DNA from: Mesorhizobium sp. B2-4-3 | Lineage (GTDB): Bacteria; Pseudomonadota; Alphaproteobacteria; Rhizobiales; Rhizobiaceae | Length of the DNA stretch: 64,000 bases | Assembly: GCF_006442815.1 (NCBI RefSeq) | Contig: NZ_VFVL01000006.1 | Coordinates: forward strand, 124,001 to 188,000 | Direction of reading: 5' to 3' | Part shown: piece after piece, positions 1-9,010 of the stretch | Numbering within the stretch: position 1 is the first letter of the stretch | How the letters are laid out: every line of letters starts with the position of its first letter | The notes under the pieces: model-generated | What the model saw: the letters and a program-made list of their open reading frames with translations, nothing else | The model's database searches: none | Told to the model about the DNA's origin: nothing | Translations under genes and position numbers: made by a program

Positions 1-1
1 C

Positions 2-2065
2 ATCGGTCCGCTCGACCAGTTGCGCAACCTGCCGGCCGGCTTCGAAAACGGCGACCAGGCAAAGCCGATCGAGGAGACGTTCGGGCTCAGCCAGCGCGAG
101 AGGCTGTTGTCGGCCTCCAAGACCGCCTACCGGCAAGCGCTGGAGCGAACCTTCCGCTCGCGGCTGCTGGTGCAGGCGGAGCGGACGATCCAGGCCAGGA
201 TGGCCGACCCCGTCGCACTCTACGAGCCTTTAAAGATCTACCTGATGCTGGGCGGCAAGGCGCCGAAGGTCGACGACGAACTGGTTGTCTCCTGGATGAA
301 GCAGGATTGGGAACAGAACCGCTACCCCGGCGAGAACAACCGCGAGGGCCGCGCGCAGCTCGAAAAGCACCTGCGCGCCATGCTTGCGCTCGACGACGCC
401 TATGATCCGGTCTTCGAGCTCAACCAGCCGCTGGTGGAGGCCGCGCAGCGCTCGCTCGGACGCATGAGCCTCGCCGACCGCGCCTGGGCGCAGATCAAGT
501 CGGCGGTCTACGCCGCAAGGCTCAAGGACTTCTCCATCGCCGCGAGAGCCGGTCCGGAAGCGCAGTTGCTGTTTGAGCGCACGGACGGCAGCGAGCTTGC
601 CGATCTTCAGGTCACCGGCCTCTATACGCGCGGCGGGTTCAATAGCTTCTTCCTGCCGCAGCTGTCGCGCATCGCGCAGATGCTCGTGGACGACCAGTGG
701 GTGCTTGGCGGCGGCGGCGAACAGGTCGGCATCGACCAGGACCTGCCCAAGCTCGGCCCCGAGCTCATCGACCGCTACGGCAAGGAATTCGCCGCCGCCT
801 GGAACGGCGTGCTCGACCAGCTGAAGCTCAAGGCGATGATGAAGGACAAGCCGCAATATCTGGCGCTCTCCGCCGTCGCCGCGCCGGACTCGCCTCTCGA
901 CCAGCTCTTCACCGCGATCGCCGATGAAACCGCATTGACGAAGGACAGCGCCGCCGAGGGCGACACCGGCACGGCGCAGCAGGATCCCGCCAGCATGGCC
1001 AAGGGCCTCGCCCGCATCGGCCTGCAGATCGCCGGCGGCAAGTCGCAAAGCCGCGCCGGCGCAAGCTCGGCCGTCGCGCAAAATGCCGGCGCGAGCGTCG
1101 AGGCGCAGTTCCGCTCGTTCCAGGCGCTGGTCGGCGGGGCCGCCGGACGCCGACCGCTCGATGCGCTGACGCAGAACTTCCACGACATCTTCCAGAGCCT
1201 GAAGCTCGCGGCCGATGTCCCCACTCAGACCGAGCGCGTCAACGCCAACCTGCAACTGCAAATCTCGACATTGCGCGCCAATGTCTCGCGCCTGCCCAAG
1301 CCGCTGGCGCGCATGGTCAACGCGGCGGCGGACGAATTCGAAGGCAATGTCGCCGAGGCCTCCGTCGCCAACCTCAACCAGAGCCTCGACCAGACGGTGA
1401 CGCGCGCCTGCGAGGAGGCGGTCAATGGCCGCTATCCCTTCACCCGCGACGGCACAGACGAGATCTCGATGGCGGATTTCACCAAGCTGTTCGCGCCGGG
1501 TGGGCTGATGGACCGTTTCTTCGCGCAGAATCTTGCGCCGCTGATCGACATGACCGGCCAGGAATGGACCTGGAAACAGGACGCCCGTTCCAGCCGCGAC
1601 CTGGCCAAGTCAACCTTGAAAGCGTTCCAGTCGGCCGCGGAAATCCGTAGCGCCTTCTTCCCTTCCGGCGGCTCGGTGCCTTCGGTCTCGATCACCATCA
1701 CCCCCACGTCTGTGAACAGCGAAGTCGACAGCGCCGTGCTCAATGTCGACGGGCAGACGGTCCAGAGCGCCCAGGCCGGCAACGCGCCGAGCATCGTGAC
1801 ATGGCCGAGCGGCGCCGCTTCCGGATCGGCGAGCCTCAGCCTCGTGCCGGAAATGCCTGGCCGTGAGTCCGCGCTCAAGTTCGAAGGGCCGTGGGCGTTG
1901 AAGCGGCTTTTCGACAAGGCGACCATCACCGGCGACGGCGCCAACACGGAAGCCCGCTTCGTGATCGGCGGACGCGATGTCGCCTACACGATCCAGGCCG
2001 GCTCGGGCGCCAATCCCCTGCTGCTGCCGGCCTTGTCCGGCTTCAGCTGTCCGAAGGCGTTCTGA
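2..2065 (+). CDS. tssM: TssM (ImpL/IcmF) T6SS inner-membrane complex protein, C-terminal part
   Basis: This is the C-terminal portion of TssM, the IcmF-family protein that spans the inner membrane and joins TssL and TssJ in the type VI secretion membrane complex. The reading frame is open to the left edge, so the cytoplasmic GTPase-like and transmembrane parts lie outside the window. About 687 residues of the periplasmic region are visible. They include the alpha-helical body (LYEPLKIYLMLGG, LYTRGGFNSFFLPQL) and the terminal beta domain (SVSITITPTSVNSEVDSAVL, then FEGPWALKRLFDKA) that contacts the TssJ lipoprotein in characterised systems. PP2C and kinase genes follow on the same strand, the usual imp-cluster order. 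Identification is by recognised family motifs and context; only the start is missing. Confidence 0.9.
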   Translation: MGPLDQLRNLPAGFENGDQAKPIEETFGLSQRERLLSASKTAYRQALERTFRSRLLVQAERTIQARMADPVALYEPLKIYLMLGGKAPKVDDELVVSWMKQDWEQNRYPGENNREGRAQLEKHLRAMLALDDAYDPVFELNQPLVEAAQRSLGRMSLADRAWAQIKSAVYAARLKDFSIAARAGPEAQLLFERTDGSELADLQVTGLYTRGGFNSFFLPQLSRIAQMLVDDQWVLGGGGEQVGIDQDLPKLGPELIDRYGKEFAAAWNGVLDQLKLKAMMKDKPQYLALSAVAAPDSPLDQLFTAIADETALTKDSAAEGDTGTAQQDPASMAKGLARIGLQIAGGKSQSRAGASSAVAQNAGASVEAQFRSFQALVGGAAGRRPLDALTQNFHDIFQSLKLAADVPTQTERVNANLQLQISTLRANVSRLPKPLARMVNAAADEFEGNVAEASVANLNQSLDQTVTRACEEAVNGRYPFTRDGTDEISMADFTKLFAPGGLMDRFFAQNLAPLIDMTGQEWTWKQDARSSRDLAKSTLKAFQSAAEIRSAFFPSGGSVPSVSITITPTSVNSEVDSAVLNVDGQTVQSAQAGNAPSIVTWPSGAASGSASLSLVPEMPGRESALKFEGPWALKRLFDKATITGDGANTEARFVIGGRDVAYTIQAGSGANPLLLPALSGFSCPKAF

Positions 2066-2182
2066 CATGGCTGGATCGAGCCTTCATTTCGGTACTCTAA
2101 TGTATGCGCTTGTGGCAGAGTGGCCTGGGCAAGCGGCCCGTGGCTGGTCACGGAGGACGCTCGCTGAGCGCTTGGTGGCAAA

Positions 2183-2962
2183 TTGAGCACTGTCGCCCTC
2201 CCCATCGAAAGCTTCGGCGTGAGCCACAAGGGCTGCGTGCGCGATCACAACGAGGACAATTACCTCATCGAACCGCAGACCGGGCTCTGGGTGGTGGCCG
2301 ACGGCATGGGCGGGCATGAGGCCGGCGAAGTCGCCTCGGCCAGCATCGTCGACCATCTGGCAACGATCGGCATCGCGAGCTCCGCGCCGGACCTTCGCGC
2401 CCGCTTCGAGGACCGGCTCAGCCGCGCCAATGCCGAGATCCGCGACATATCGCGCTCGCGCGGCATCACCATCGGCTCCACGTTCGCGGCCCTGCTTGCC
2501 ATGGATGGACGTTTCGCCTGCCTGTGGGCCGGCGACAGCCGCATCTATCTCGTGCGCAACGGCTCGATCTTCCAGGTTTCGAAGGATCACACCGAGGTGC
2601 AGGAATTGCTCGACCGCGGCATGATCAGCGCGGAGGAAGCGCGCGTCTGGCCGCGCCGCAACGTGATCACGCATGCGGTCGGCGTCAGCGACGAGCTCGA
2701 GATCGATTTCCAGCAGGGCGAGCTGATGGCGGGCGATGTTTTCGTCCTGGGTACCGACGGACTGACCGCGCATGTCAGCGACGCCGAGATCGAGGCCGCG
2801 GTCAGGTCCGCCGCGCCGCGGACGGCATGCCAGACGCTCCTGGATACCGTGCTTGAGCGCGGCGGAACCGACAATGTGACCATCGTGCTCGTGAAGATCG
2901 GCGGCGGGCGCAACAGCGCGCTTCATCCGGATCGGTCCGCAGTGGAGGGCCTGACCAGATGA
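2183..2962 (+). CDS. pppA: PP2C-family Ser/Thr protein phosphatase (PppA-type, T6SS)
   Basis: A 259-residue PP2C phosphatase, the predicted antagonist of the PpkA kinase encoded next. The threonine-phosphorylation switch that controls T6SS assembly in other bacteria uses this pair. The metal-binding motifs are in order: RDHNEDNY (residues 20-27), VADGMGGHEAGE (38-49), WAGDSRIY, GTDGLT and GGTDNVTIV near the end. The start is a TTG at 2183, because a stop codon lies six codons upstream in frame and no ATG is available; a GGTGG stretch sits just before it. In Agrobacterium the phosphatase is fused to TagF; here no TagF part is visible. Its stop overlaps the ppkA start (ATGA, 2959-2962), implying coupled translation. 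Confidence 0.92.
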   Translation: MSTVALPIESFGVSHKGCVRDHNEDNYLIEPQTGLWVVADGMGGHEAGEVASASIVDHLATIGIASSAPDLRARFEDRLSRANAEIRDISRSRGITIGSTFAALLAMDGRFACLWAGDSRIYLVRNGSIFQVSKDHTEVQELLDRGMISAEEARVWPRRNVITHAVGVSDELEIDFQQGELMAGDVFVLGTDGLTAHVSDAEIEAAVRSAAPRTACQTLLDTVLERGGTDNVTIVLVKIGGGRNSALHPDRSAVEGLTR

Positions 2963-5457
2963 ACGACGACGACAAGACGCGGATTTCGACGAACGTCACC
3001 AATACTGGCGTCGGCACGCAGCTCAGCGGCATTTACGAGCTCGACGAGAGGATCGCCTCCGGCGGCATGGGCGAAGTCTATCGCGGCCACAACATCCAGA
3101 CCGGCGACCATGTGGCGATCAAGATCGTGCTGCCAGAATTCGCGCGCGACCAGACGATCCTGTCGCTGTTCCGCAAGGAGGCGTCGATCCTCAACCATTT
3201 GTCGCATGACGCGGTGGTGCGCTACCACGTCTTCACCATCGATACGGGGATCGGCCGTCCCTATCTCGCGATGGAGTTCGTCGACGGCGAGTCGCTGTTC
3301 GACGTCATGCGGCGCGGACCGATGCGGGGGGACGATGTGCGCCGGCTTTGCCATCGCCTCGCCTCCGGCTTGAGCGCCGTGCATCAGGCGGGCGCGGTGC
3401 ACCGCGACCTCTCGCCGGACAACATCATTCTGCCCGGCGGGCGGGTCGAGCGGGCCAAGATCATCGATTTCGGCATCGCTCGCTCGGCGACCGTCGGCGG
3501 CGAAACGCTGATCGGCGGAAAATTCGCCGGCAAATACAACTACGTCTCGCCCGAGCAGCTCGGCCTCTATGGCGGCGAGGTCAGCGAGCAATCCGACATC
3601 TACAGCCTCGGGCTGGTGCTGGCCGCGGCGCTGCGCGGAAAGCCGCTCGACATGAGCGGGTCGCAATACGAGGTCATCGAGAAACGCCGGACCGTGCCGG
3701 ACCTGTCGGATATCGATCCCGATTTTCGCGAGCTGATCGAAGCCATGCTGCAGCCGGATCCGCGCGACCGCCCGGCCAGCATGGCCGAGATCGCCCGGGC
3801 GGCGCGCGACGAGGATCTCGAGCCGACATTGCCGCCGCCGGTGTCGTTCGGCGCACGCGAGCGCTCGGGCCTGCCACGCGCCGGGTGGTCGGCGCCGCCG
3901 GACTCCAAGCCTCAGCCGCCGCCACCTCCCGGCGAGCCGAGCTTCGTCGAGCATGTGCGCCCCGCATATCTGTCGGAGGCACGGCCTCAGCCGGCGAGCA
4001 CGCCCGCGCCGCTCGCGCCCAAAAAGGCTTCGCGGATGCCGGCCATCGCCGGCGGCGTCGCGGCGCTCGCTGTGCTGGTGGGGGGCGGCCTTTATTTCGG
4101 CGGCGTCCTGGCGCCTCCGCCGGTGACGGAAAAATCCAAGCCGCTGACGCCGAAACCGGCCGCGGAAGCCGCCAAACCAGTGGCCGAAGCGCAGCAGCCG
4201 GAGGCGCCGAAACCCCAGCCGCAGGCGCCGGCCGCGCAGCAGCCGGAACTACCGAAACCTGACAGCGCGAAGCCATCCGCCCAACCCAGTGCGGAGGCCA
4301 AGACGCCCGTCGAGCAGCCGACGCTGCCAGCCACCCCGCCGGAGAGCGAAGCAAAGACGCCTGAGGTCGAGACCAAACCCGTGCAACCCCTGGCGCAACA
4401 GTCGCCAACACCTGCGCCGGGCCCCGCACCAACGGCCGCCGAAAGCCAAAAGCCGGCGCAGCCTACAAGCGAGCCGGCTGTCAAGACGCCGGAACCGAGC
4501 CAGGCGGCTGAGAACAAGCCGGCGCAGGCGTCGAAGCCGCCGGCGGCCAAGCCTAGCGTAAAAGACCTGGTGGACATGCTTTCCAAGCTGCCCAAGCCGA
4601 ACGCTTCCCCACCCCCGGCTTCAGAAGGCCAGGCGCCGGCGCAGCCAACCACGTCGCCGGCGGAGCCGAAGGCACAGACCTCGACAGCCAGCCAACCTGA
4701 AGCTCCGACCGCACCAACCCAGCCGGCGCAGCAACCGCAGCCGCCGGCGACCAAGCAGCCGGACACCGACGTCGCCATCAATGTGCCAAAGCCGGCGCTT
4801 CCGTCACTGGAACAGGACACGGCCAAGTGGAACGACCAGCGCTCCTGGGTTCGCGATTTCAGCGGCGGCAGCTGTTTTTACGCGAACGTGACATCGGGAC
4901 CCGGCGCTTCCCCCGCGATCGAGGGATACGGGACGGCGGTCCAAGCCTTCGAACAATTGCTCAGCGATTTCCAGACGAGGTTCCATATCGAGCCGGACAT
5001 CAGCGTGCGCCTCATCACCCTGTCCCAGTGCGGAGTGCCCACTTTCCTTCGCTTCCTTGACCGGAGCTCGGCCGCGAAGCCGCAGCTTGTGCTGGACCGG
5101 ACATCGGTCCCGGACGGCTCGCCGGTCAGCGGCGCGCTCTATACGGGCAGCGGGCTCGTCTCGAACATCATGCTGATCGACCACAAGGGCGTGGCGTTCA
5201 ATCTCGACGACCGCATGGTGCCGCAAACCGACAAGGTGACCTTCAACATCCCGATCGGCCTCGCCGCCGCGGACAAGGCAGCCGGCAAGGCGGTGCCGCA
5301 GATCATGCTGGTGATCACCGGGCCCAAGGACATCCAGGCCGCCATGTTCTCCAGGCCGACGCCGGCCTCGGAGCTTTTGCCCAGGATCCTCGAGGAGATC
5401 GAGGCCGACGGATCGCAGTTCTCCGCCACGGCCACCTATTTCCGGCTTGGCGGATAG
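2959..5457 (+). CDS. ppkA: Membrane-anchored Ser/Thr protein kinase (PpkA-type, T6SS)
   Basis: An 832-residue Hanks-type kinase. The cytoplasmic catalytic domain (about 20-275) has the glycine loop SGGMGEVY (34-41), catalytic K55 in VAIKIV, HRDLSPDN with D150, and DFGIA with D170. A proline-rich stretch is followed by one membrane helix at about 361-383, then a long Pro/Ala/Gln/Lys-rich spacer (about 385-620) and a folded periplasmic C-terminal domain of about 210 residues. The layout is that of a receptor kinase: periplasmic sensing, cytoplasmic phosphorylation. By family knowledge PpkA phosphorylates an Fha protein to trigger T6SS assembly; that substrate is not encoded here. It overlaps pppA by 4 bases and is followed after 11 bases by the DUF1036 gene, so the four genes probably form one operon. 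Confidence 0.92.
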   Translation: MNDDDKTRISTNVTNTGVGTQLSGIYELDERIASGGMGEVYRGHNIQTGDHVAIKIVLPEFARDQTILSLFRKEASILNHLSHDAVVRYHVFTIDTGIGRPYLAMEFVDGESLFDVMRRGPMRGDDVRRLCHRLASGLSAVHQAGAVHRDLSPDNIILPGGRVERAKIIDFGIARSATVGGETLIGGKFAGKYNYVSPEQLGLYGGEVSEQSDIYSLGLVLAAALRGKPLDMSGSQYEVIEKRRTVPDLSDIDPDFRELIEAMLQPDPRDRPASMAEIARAARDEDLEPTLPPPVSFGARERSGLPRAGWSAPPDSKPQPPPPPGEPSFVEHVRPAYLSEARPQPASTPAPLAPKKASRMPAIAGGVAALAVLVGGGLYFGGVLAPPPVTEKSKPLTPKPAAEAAKPVAEAQQPEAPKPQPQAPAAQQPELPKPDSAKPSAQPSAEAKTPVEQPTLPATPPESEAKTPEVETKPVQPLAQQSPTPAPGPAPTAAESQKPAQPTSEPAVKTPEPSQAAENKPAQASKPPAAKPSVKDLVDMLSKLPKPNASPPPASEGQAPAQPTTSPAEPKAQTSTASQPEAPTAPTQPAQQPQPPATKQPDTDVAINVPKPALPSLEQDTAKWNDQRSWVRDFSGGSCFYANVTSGPGASPAIEGYGTAVQAFEQLLSDFQTRFHIEPDISVRLITLSQCGVPTFLRFLDRSSAAKPQLVLDRTSVPDGSPVSGALYTGSGLVSNIMLIDHKGVAFNLDDRMVPQTDKVTFNIPIGLAAADKAAGKAVPQIMLVITGPKDIQAAMFSRPTPASELLPRILEEIEADGSQFSATATYFRLGG

Positions 5458-5468
5458 CATGAACGCCG

Positions 5469-5963
5469 ATGGACCTTCGCACCTTGCGTTCTCCGCCCCA
5501 GCCCTCGCCACGCAAGCAGCGTAGCCGGCTCCGATTGCCGTTCCCGGGCCGCATGACGCTTGCGGCGCTGCTCGGCGCGGCGCTGTTCTCGATCCTTTCG
5601 CCCGGCAAGGCGCATGCCGAATTCACCGTCTGCAACCAGACGCTCGACGTCGTCAATCTCGCCGTCGGACAGAAGGTCGACAATGCCGACCAGACGGACG
5701 GCTGGTGGACGATCGGCGCCAACCAGTGCGTCAACGTCATCCGGGAGGAGCTGACCAACCGCTATATCTATCTCTACGCGACGGACGTCTTCGGCCACGC
5801 GATCCTCAACGGCTTGACCGAGATGTGCATCGACCGGCGGCGCTTCTCGATCCGCGGCATCGACGAGTGCTGGCAGCGCGGCCATATCGCGGCGCGCTTC
5901 GTCGAGGTCGACACGCTCGAGCAGGTGCGCTGGACCTATTTCCTGACCGGAAGCAGCCCGTGA
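5469..5963 (+). CDS. Secreted DUF1036-family protein
   Basis: A small exported protein of the DUF1036 family, whose function is not established. The N-terminus is basic, followed by a hydrophobic helix (MTLAALLGAALFSILSP) and a probable signal-peptidase site after AHA, so the mature protein starts near EFTVCNQT. The mature part shows the family pattern: VCNQTLDVVNLAVG, a WWTIGANQC segment and several conserved cysteines (VCN, NQCVN, EMCID, DECW) that could form disulfides in the periplasm. The true start could be the ATG at 5553, which gives a cleaner signal peptide than the one at 5469. Its stop overlaps the GTG of the next gene (5960-5963), which ties it to the peptidoglycan hydrolase. Confidence 0.82.
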   Translation: MDLRTLRSPPQPSPRKQRSRLRLPFPGRMTLAALLGAALFSILSPGKAHAEFTVCNQTLDVVNLAVGQKVDNADQTDGWWTIGANQCVNVIREELTNRYIYLYATDVFGHAILNGLTEMCIDRRRFSIRGIDECWQRGHIAARFVEVDTLEQVRWTYFLTGSSP

Positions 5964-8401
5964 CGCACTCGATCGACACGAGCTTCAGGCAGAAGAAACA
6001 GGCGCGCCTAGCCGCGCAACGGCGTAAGCTTTGGCGCCGGGCCCTTGCCGGCCTTGCCACGCTCGCCGTCGTCGCTTTAGCCGCCGGCTTCTACCTGACC
6101 AGGGACTACTGGTCGTTCGGCGACGAGGACGAAGAGCTGCATCCCGTCGAGGGCATGGAAGACGTGCCGCCCGACGCCTCGGTCTATGTGCCGGCGATCA
6201 TCGATCTCGCCGGCGATCCGATGTGGATCACGCTGGCGCCAGATGCCGACACCGCGACAAAGGGCAAGACCGTCGCGCGTCCGGCCGGGCTCGACAGCTC
6301 CGGGGCTTCGCCGCAGATCGAAATCCTGTCCGACGTGATGCTGAGCGCCAGCGAAAAGTTCATGACGACGATCCCGTCGACGCAGGAGGATTTCGCCTTC
6401 TTCCAGGCACAGCGGCAGGCCGCTCCGAAGCCTTCGGCAACGAAGCCGGAAGATGAGCAACCGGCCCCGCACGCTCCGGCCGCGGCGCCGGACGATCAAC
6501 AGGGCGATCCGCAAGGCGACCTGCAGAACGATCTCCAGGCGGCGCCGGACGAAAGCGATGCCGGTTCAGCGCCCAAGGCAGACACCGACGATCCAGAGGC
6601 AGGCTGGGGCGAGACCATCGACCAGGGGGAGGCAGCACTCCCGGCTTTCAAGAAAACCGCGATCGAGAACAACACGACCGTTGCGACCGTCGCCAGCGAA
6701 TACCAGCGCTTCGAGGCGACCGAGGACACCTTCGTGAAGATCCTCAACGACCGCAGCCTGGACAGCGTGGCGCTCGACGCGCATTTCTCCGCCGACGACG
6801 CGAAGCTTGCGGGCGAAGCGCTGAAGACGCTCTTCAACCGCGACGGGCTGGAGTCCGGCTTTGTCGTGGCCATGCGCGGGTTCCGGCCGAACCGCGAGAC
6901 GACGACCATGTCGCTGATGCAGGTCTCCATCTACGCGAGGAACGTCTATGTCGGCACGCTGACGCGCAATGCGGCCGGCGCCTTCGTGTCGGGCGTCGAC
7001 CCCTGGGTGCGCGAGGACCTCTTCAACTATTCCGGCGCTTCCGACCAGGGCGGGCCCAAGCGGCAGTACCGCCTGCTCGACGCGATCTACTCGACCGCGG
7101 CGCGCAACAAGGTGCCGACCAGCGTCATCGGCGAGGCGATCATGTATCTGTCGCGGGGACAGGACCTCGACGCCTTCGCCAGCGAGGACCAGCGCCTGGT
7201 GCTGATCTATTCGCAGACGCCGCGCGGCCAGGGCGAGATCTCCGGGCGGGTGCTCTATGTCGGCGTCCAGGGCACGGACAAGAGCCTCGACTGTTTCGTC
7301 TTCCAGCAGAGCGACGGCCAGTATGCCTGTGTGACCGGCGACGACCAGGTCCGCTCGCTGACCGTCACCAACGGCATGGTCACGCCGGTCGCCGGAGTGA
7401 TGACCTCGACCTTCGGCCCGCGCAAGCATCCGATCCTGGGCACGGTTCGAATCCACAAGGGCGTCGACTGGGCGGCGCCGGTCGGCACGCCGATCATGGC
7501 CGCCTTCGACGGCGAGATCTCGTTCCAGGGCGATGGCGGCAGCTATGGCAATCTGGTGAAGATCACGCATGCCAACGGCCGCGAGACGCGCTACGCGCAT
7601 ATGCAGAAATTCGCCATCGCCAGCGGCGTCGGCACCAAGGTGAAGGCTGGCGACGTCATCGGCTACATCGGCACCACGGGGCTTTCGACCGGCCCGCATT
7701 TGCATTTCGAACTCTACCAGAACGGCGAGGCGATCGATCCGCTGGGGACAGTCACCTCGGTCGCTACCGCCGTGTCCGTCAGTTCCGGCGGCTCCGGCGA
7801 TGCCGCGGTCGAGATATTGACCGACCGGATCGTGCATGTCGAAAGCGGCGGCAGCGCGCGAGCCAAGAACCCGCTTTCCTCGGCAACCGGCGCCGGCCAG
7901 TTCATCTCCAAGACCTGGATCCGCATGATGAACACCTATCGCCCCGATCTCGCGCGCTCGCTTTCGACCGCCGATCTGCTTGCGCTTCGCTACGACGCCA
8001 CGCTGTCGCGTGAAATGGTGCGCAACCTGGCGCGCGAAGGGGAAGCCTATCTGCGCGCCCGCGGCCACCAGATCACCGCCGGACGCCTCTATCTTTGCCA
8101 TTTCCTCGGCATGGAAGGCGCGCATCAGGTGCTGGCGGCGCCGGGTTCCTCGCAATTGACCGCGGTGCTCGGATCCGCCGTCATCCAGGCCAACCCGTTC
8201 CTGACCGGCAAGACTGCCAGTTATGTCATGGACTGGGCCGAGCGGAAGATGGGGCAGAAAGCGCCGCGCGTGGTCACCGACCAGGGCCAGCCGACGACAA
8301 CCACGACCGAAGTCCGGCAGACCTCCCCGGAATTCGAAAAGTACAAGCAGGCGATCGCCGCGCTGATAGGTTCGATCCAGGATACGCTGGAGCCCGGCTA
8401 G
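5960..8401 (+). CDS. Membrane-anchored bifunctional peptidoglycan hydrolase (M23 endopeptidase + SLT transglycosylase)
   Basis: An 813-residue protein predicted to cut peptidoglycan in two ways. After a basic N-terminus there is one membrane anchor (about 28-47), an acidic Pro/Asp-rich linker and a helical region. Then comes a LytM/M23 zinc metallopeptidase domain with H499 and D503 (HKGVDW) and H582 in HLHFEL. A lytic transglycosylase-like domain follows, with the probable catalytic E628 in VHVESGG and the GAGQFISKTW motif. Start choice: the frame is open further upstream, but that part lies inside the DUF1036 gene. GTG at 5960 overlaps the previous stop by 4 bases and puts the anchor at the N-terminus. 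Its position beside T6SS genes suggests it opens the cell wall for secretion-apparatus assembly; this is inference. Confidence 0.85.
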   Translation: MTHSIDTSFRQKKQARLAAQRRKLWRRALAGLATLAVVALAAGFYLTRDYWSFGDEDEELHPVEGMEDVPPDASVYVPAIIDLAGDPMWITLAPDADTATKGKTVARPAGLDSSGASPQIEILSDVMLSASEKFMTTIPSTQEDFAFFQAQRQAAPKPSATKPEDEQPAPHAPAAAPDDQQGDPQGDLQNDLQAAPDESDAGSAPKADTDDPEAGWGETIDQGEAALPAFKKTAIENNTTVATVASEYQRFEATEDTFVKILNDRSLDSVALDAHFSADDAKLAGEALKTLFNRDGLESGFVVAMRGFRPNRETTTMSLMQVSIYARNVYVGTLTRNAAGAFVSGVDPWVREDLFNYSGASDQGGPKRQYRLLDAIYSTAARNKVPTSVIGEAIMYLSRGQDLDAFASEDQRLVLIYSQTPRGQGEISGRVLYVGVQGTDKSLDCFVFQQSDGQYACVTGDDQVRSLTVTNGMVTPVAGVMTSTFGPRKHPILGTVRIHKGVDWAAPVGTPIMAAFDGEISFQGDGGSYGNLVKITHANGRETRYAHMQKFAIASGVGTKVKAGDVIGYIGTTGLSTGPHLHFELYQNGEAIDPLGTVTSVATAVSVSSGGSGDAAVEILTDRIVHVESGGSARAKNPLSSATGAGQFISKTWIRMMNTYRPDLARSLSTADLLALRYDATLSREMVRNLAREGEAYLRARGHQITAGRLYLCHFLGMEGAHQVLAAPGSSQLTAVLGSAVIQANPFLTGKTASYVMDWAERKMGQKAPRVVTDQGQPTTTTTEVRQTSPEFEKYKQAIAALIGSIQDTLEPG

Positions 8402-8780
8402 TGGCACTGCACAGAGATTTTGACCGGTCGGCTCTGTTTGCGTTGGTAGGCGGCATGCGTTGGAGATTGGCCGAAACACCCATCGCGATCGTCATTCTAG
8501 GGCGGAGCAGGAGCGAAGCTCCGTCGCGAAGACCCTAGAATCCATGCCGTTACCTTGGTCGAAAGGCACAACGGAGCAGAATTTTGCACGGTGGCGGCGC
8601 TTGCAAGTCACGGCATGGATTCTATGGTCTGCGCCGCGTCGCTTCGCTCCTTGCTCCGCCATAGAATGACGAGATTGCAGCGGCTCAACCAATCCCCGGC
8701 GTTTGCGCTGATTTCACGCAAATGAATGGAAAATCTTGCACCAGACAAACGGCAACTTTCAAACCCCTGAGCCGGGGAAC
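8399..8780. repeat. Dispersed palindromic repeat, copy A (long form)
   Basis: A roughly 380-bp non-coding element that begins directly at the stop codon of the hydrolase gene. Its left 95 bases and right 150 bases are nearly identical, in reverse orientation, to the element at 45455-45718. The core contains the hairpin-forming pair around CTATGGTCTGCG and CGCCATAGAATGA. This copy also carries a second hairpin: the 15-base inverted repeat TAGAATCCATGCCGT (8536-8550) and its complement at 8610-8624. No open reading frame or transposase is present. It resembles the mosaic palindromic intergenic elements of rhizobia. The right boundary is approximate. Confidence 0.8.
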
Positions 8781-9010
8781 TAATCGGTTCACCAAACCCC
8801 GTGTTTTTGGATGGGCCGATTGGTTTTCAGGCCCACGGATGGTATATTAGCGGATATTCACGGAAGGAAATTTCGGACCCCTCGTGAACCAAATCTGTGG
8901 CCGAGATCACAGACGTCCAAGAGACGATTTTGGCAGAAGCGACGCTGTCGCTTACGAAATTCAGCATGCGCAGGCAGCATAACGCGCCCCAACGGGCGGA
9001 GGATTGATCC
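8402..9010. other. Intergenic region, 609 bp
   Basis: The first about 380 bases are dispersed repeat copy A. The remaining about 230 bases have lower GC than the surroundings and hold no convincing gene. They probably contain the promoter of the caspase-like gene, which has a GGAGG ribosome-binding site immediately upstream of 9011. No sigma-factor consensus could be assigned with confidence. Confidence 0.6.

Noticed and set aside
2066-2182. Possible tRNA or TagF remnant between tssM and pppA
   Set aside because: No cloverleaf could be folded and no TagF motif is present in any frame.
3348-4262. Arg/Ala/Pro-rich plus-strand frame inside ppkA
   Set aside because: Out-of-frame reading of the kinase and its proline-rich linker; low-complexity composition only.
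5705-5959. N-terminal extension of the peptidoglycan hydrolase frame
   Set aside because: It lies inside the DUF1036 coding sequence, is Arg-rich and would bury the membrane anchor; GTG 5960 is a better start.
8399-8780. Dispersed repeat considered as an insertion sequence
   Set aside because: No transposase frame, no target duplication visible and the ends lack classical IS termini.
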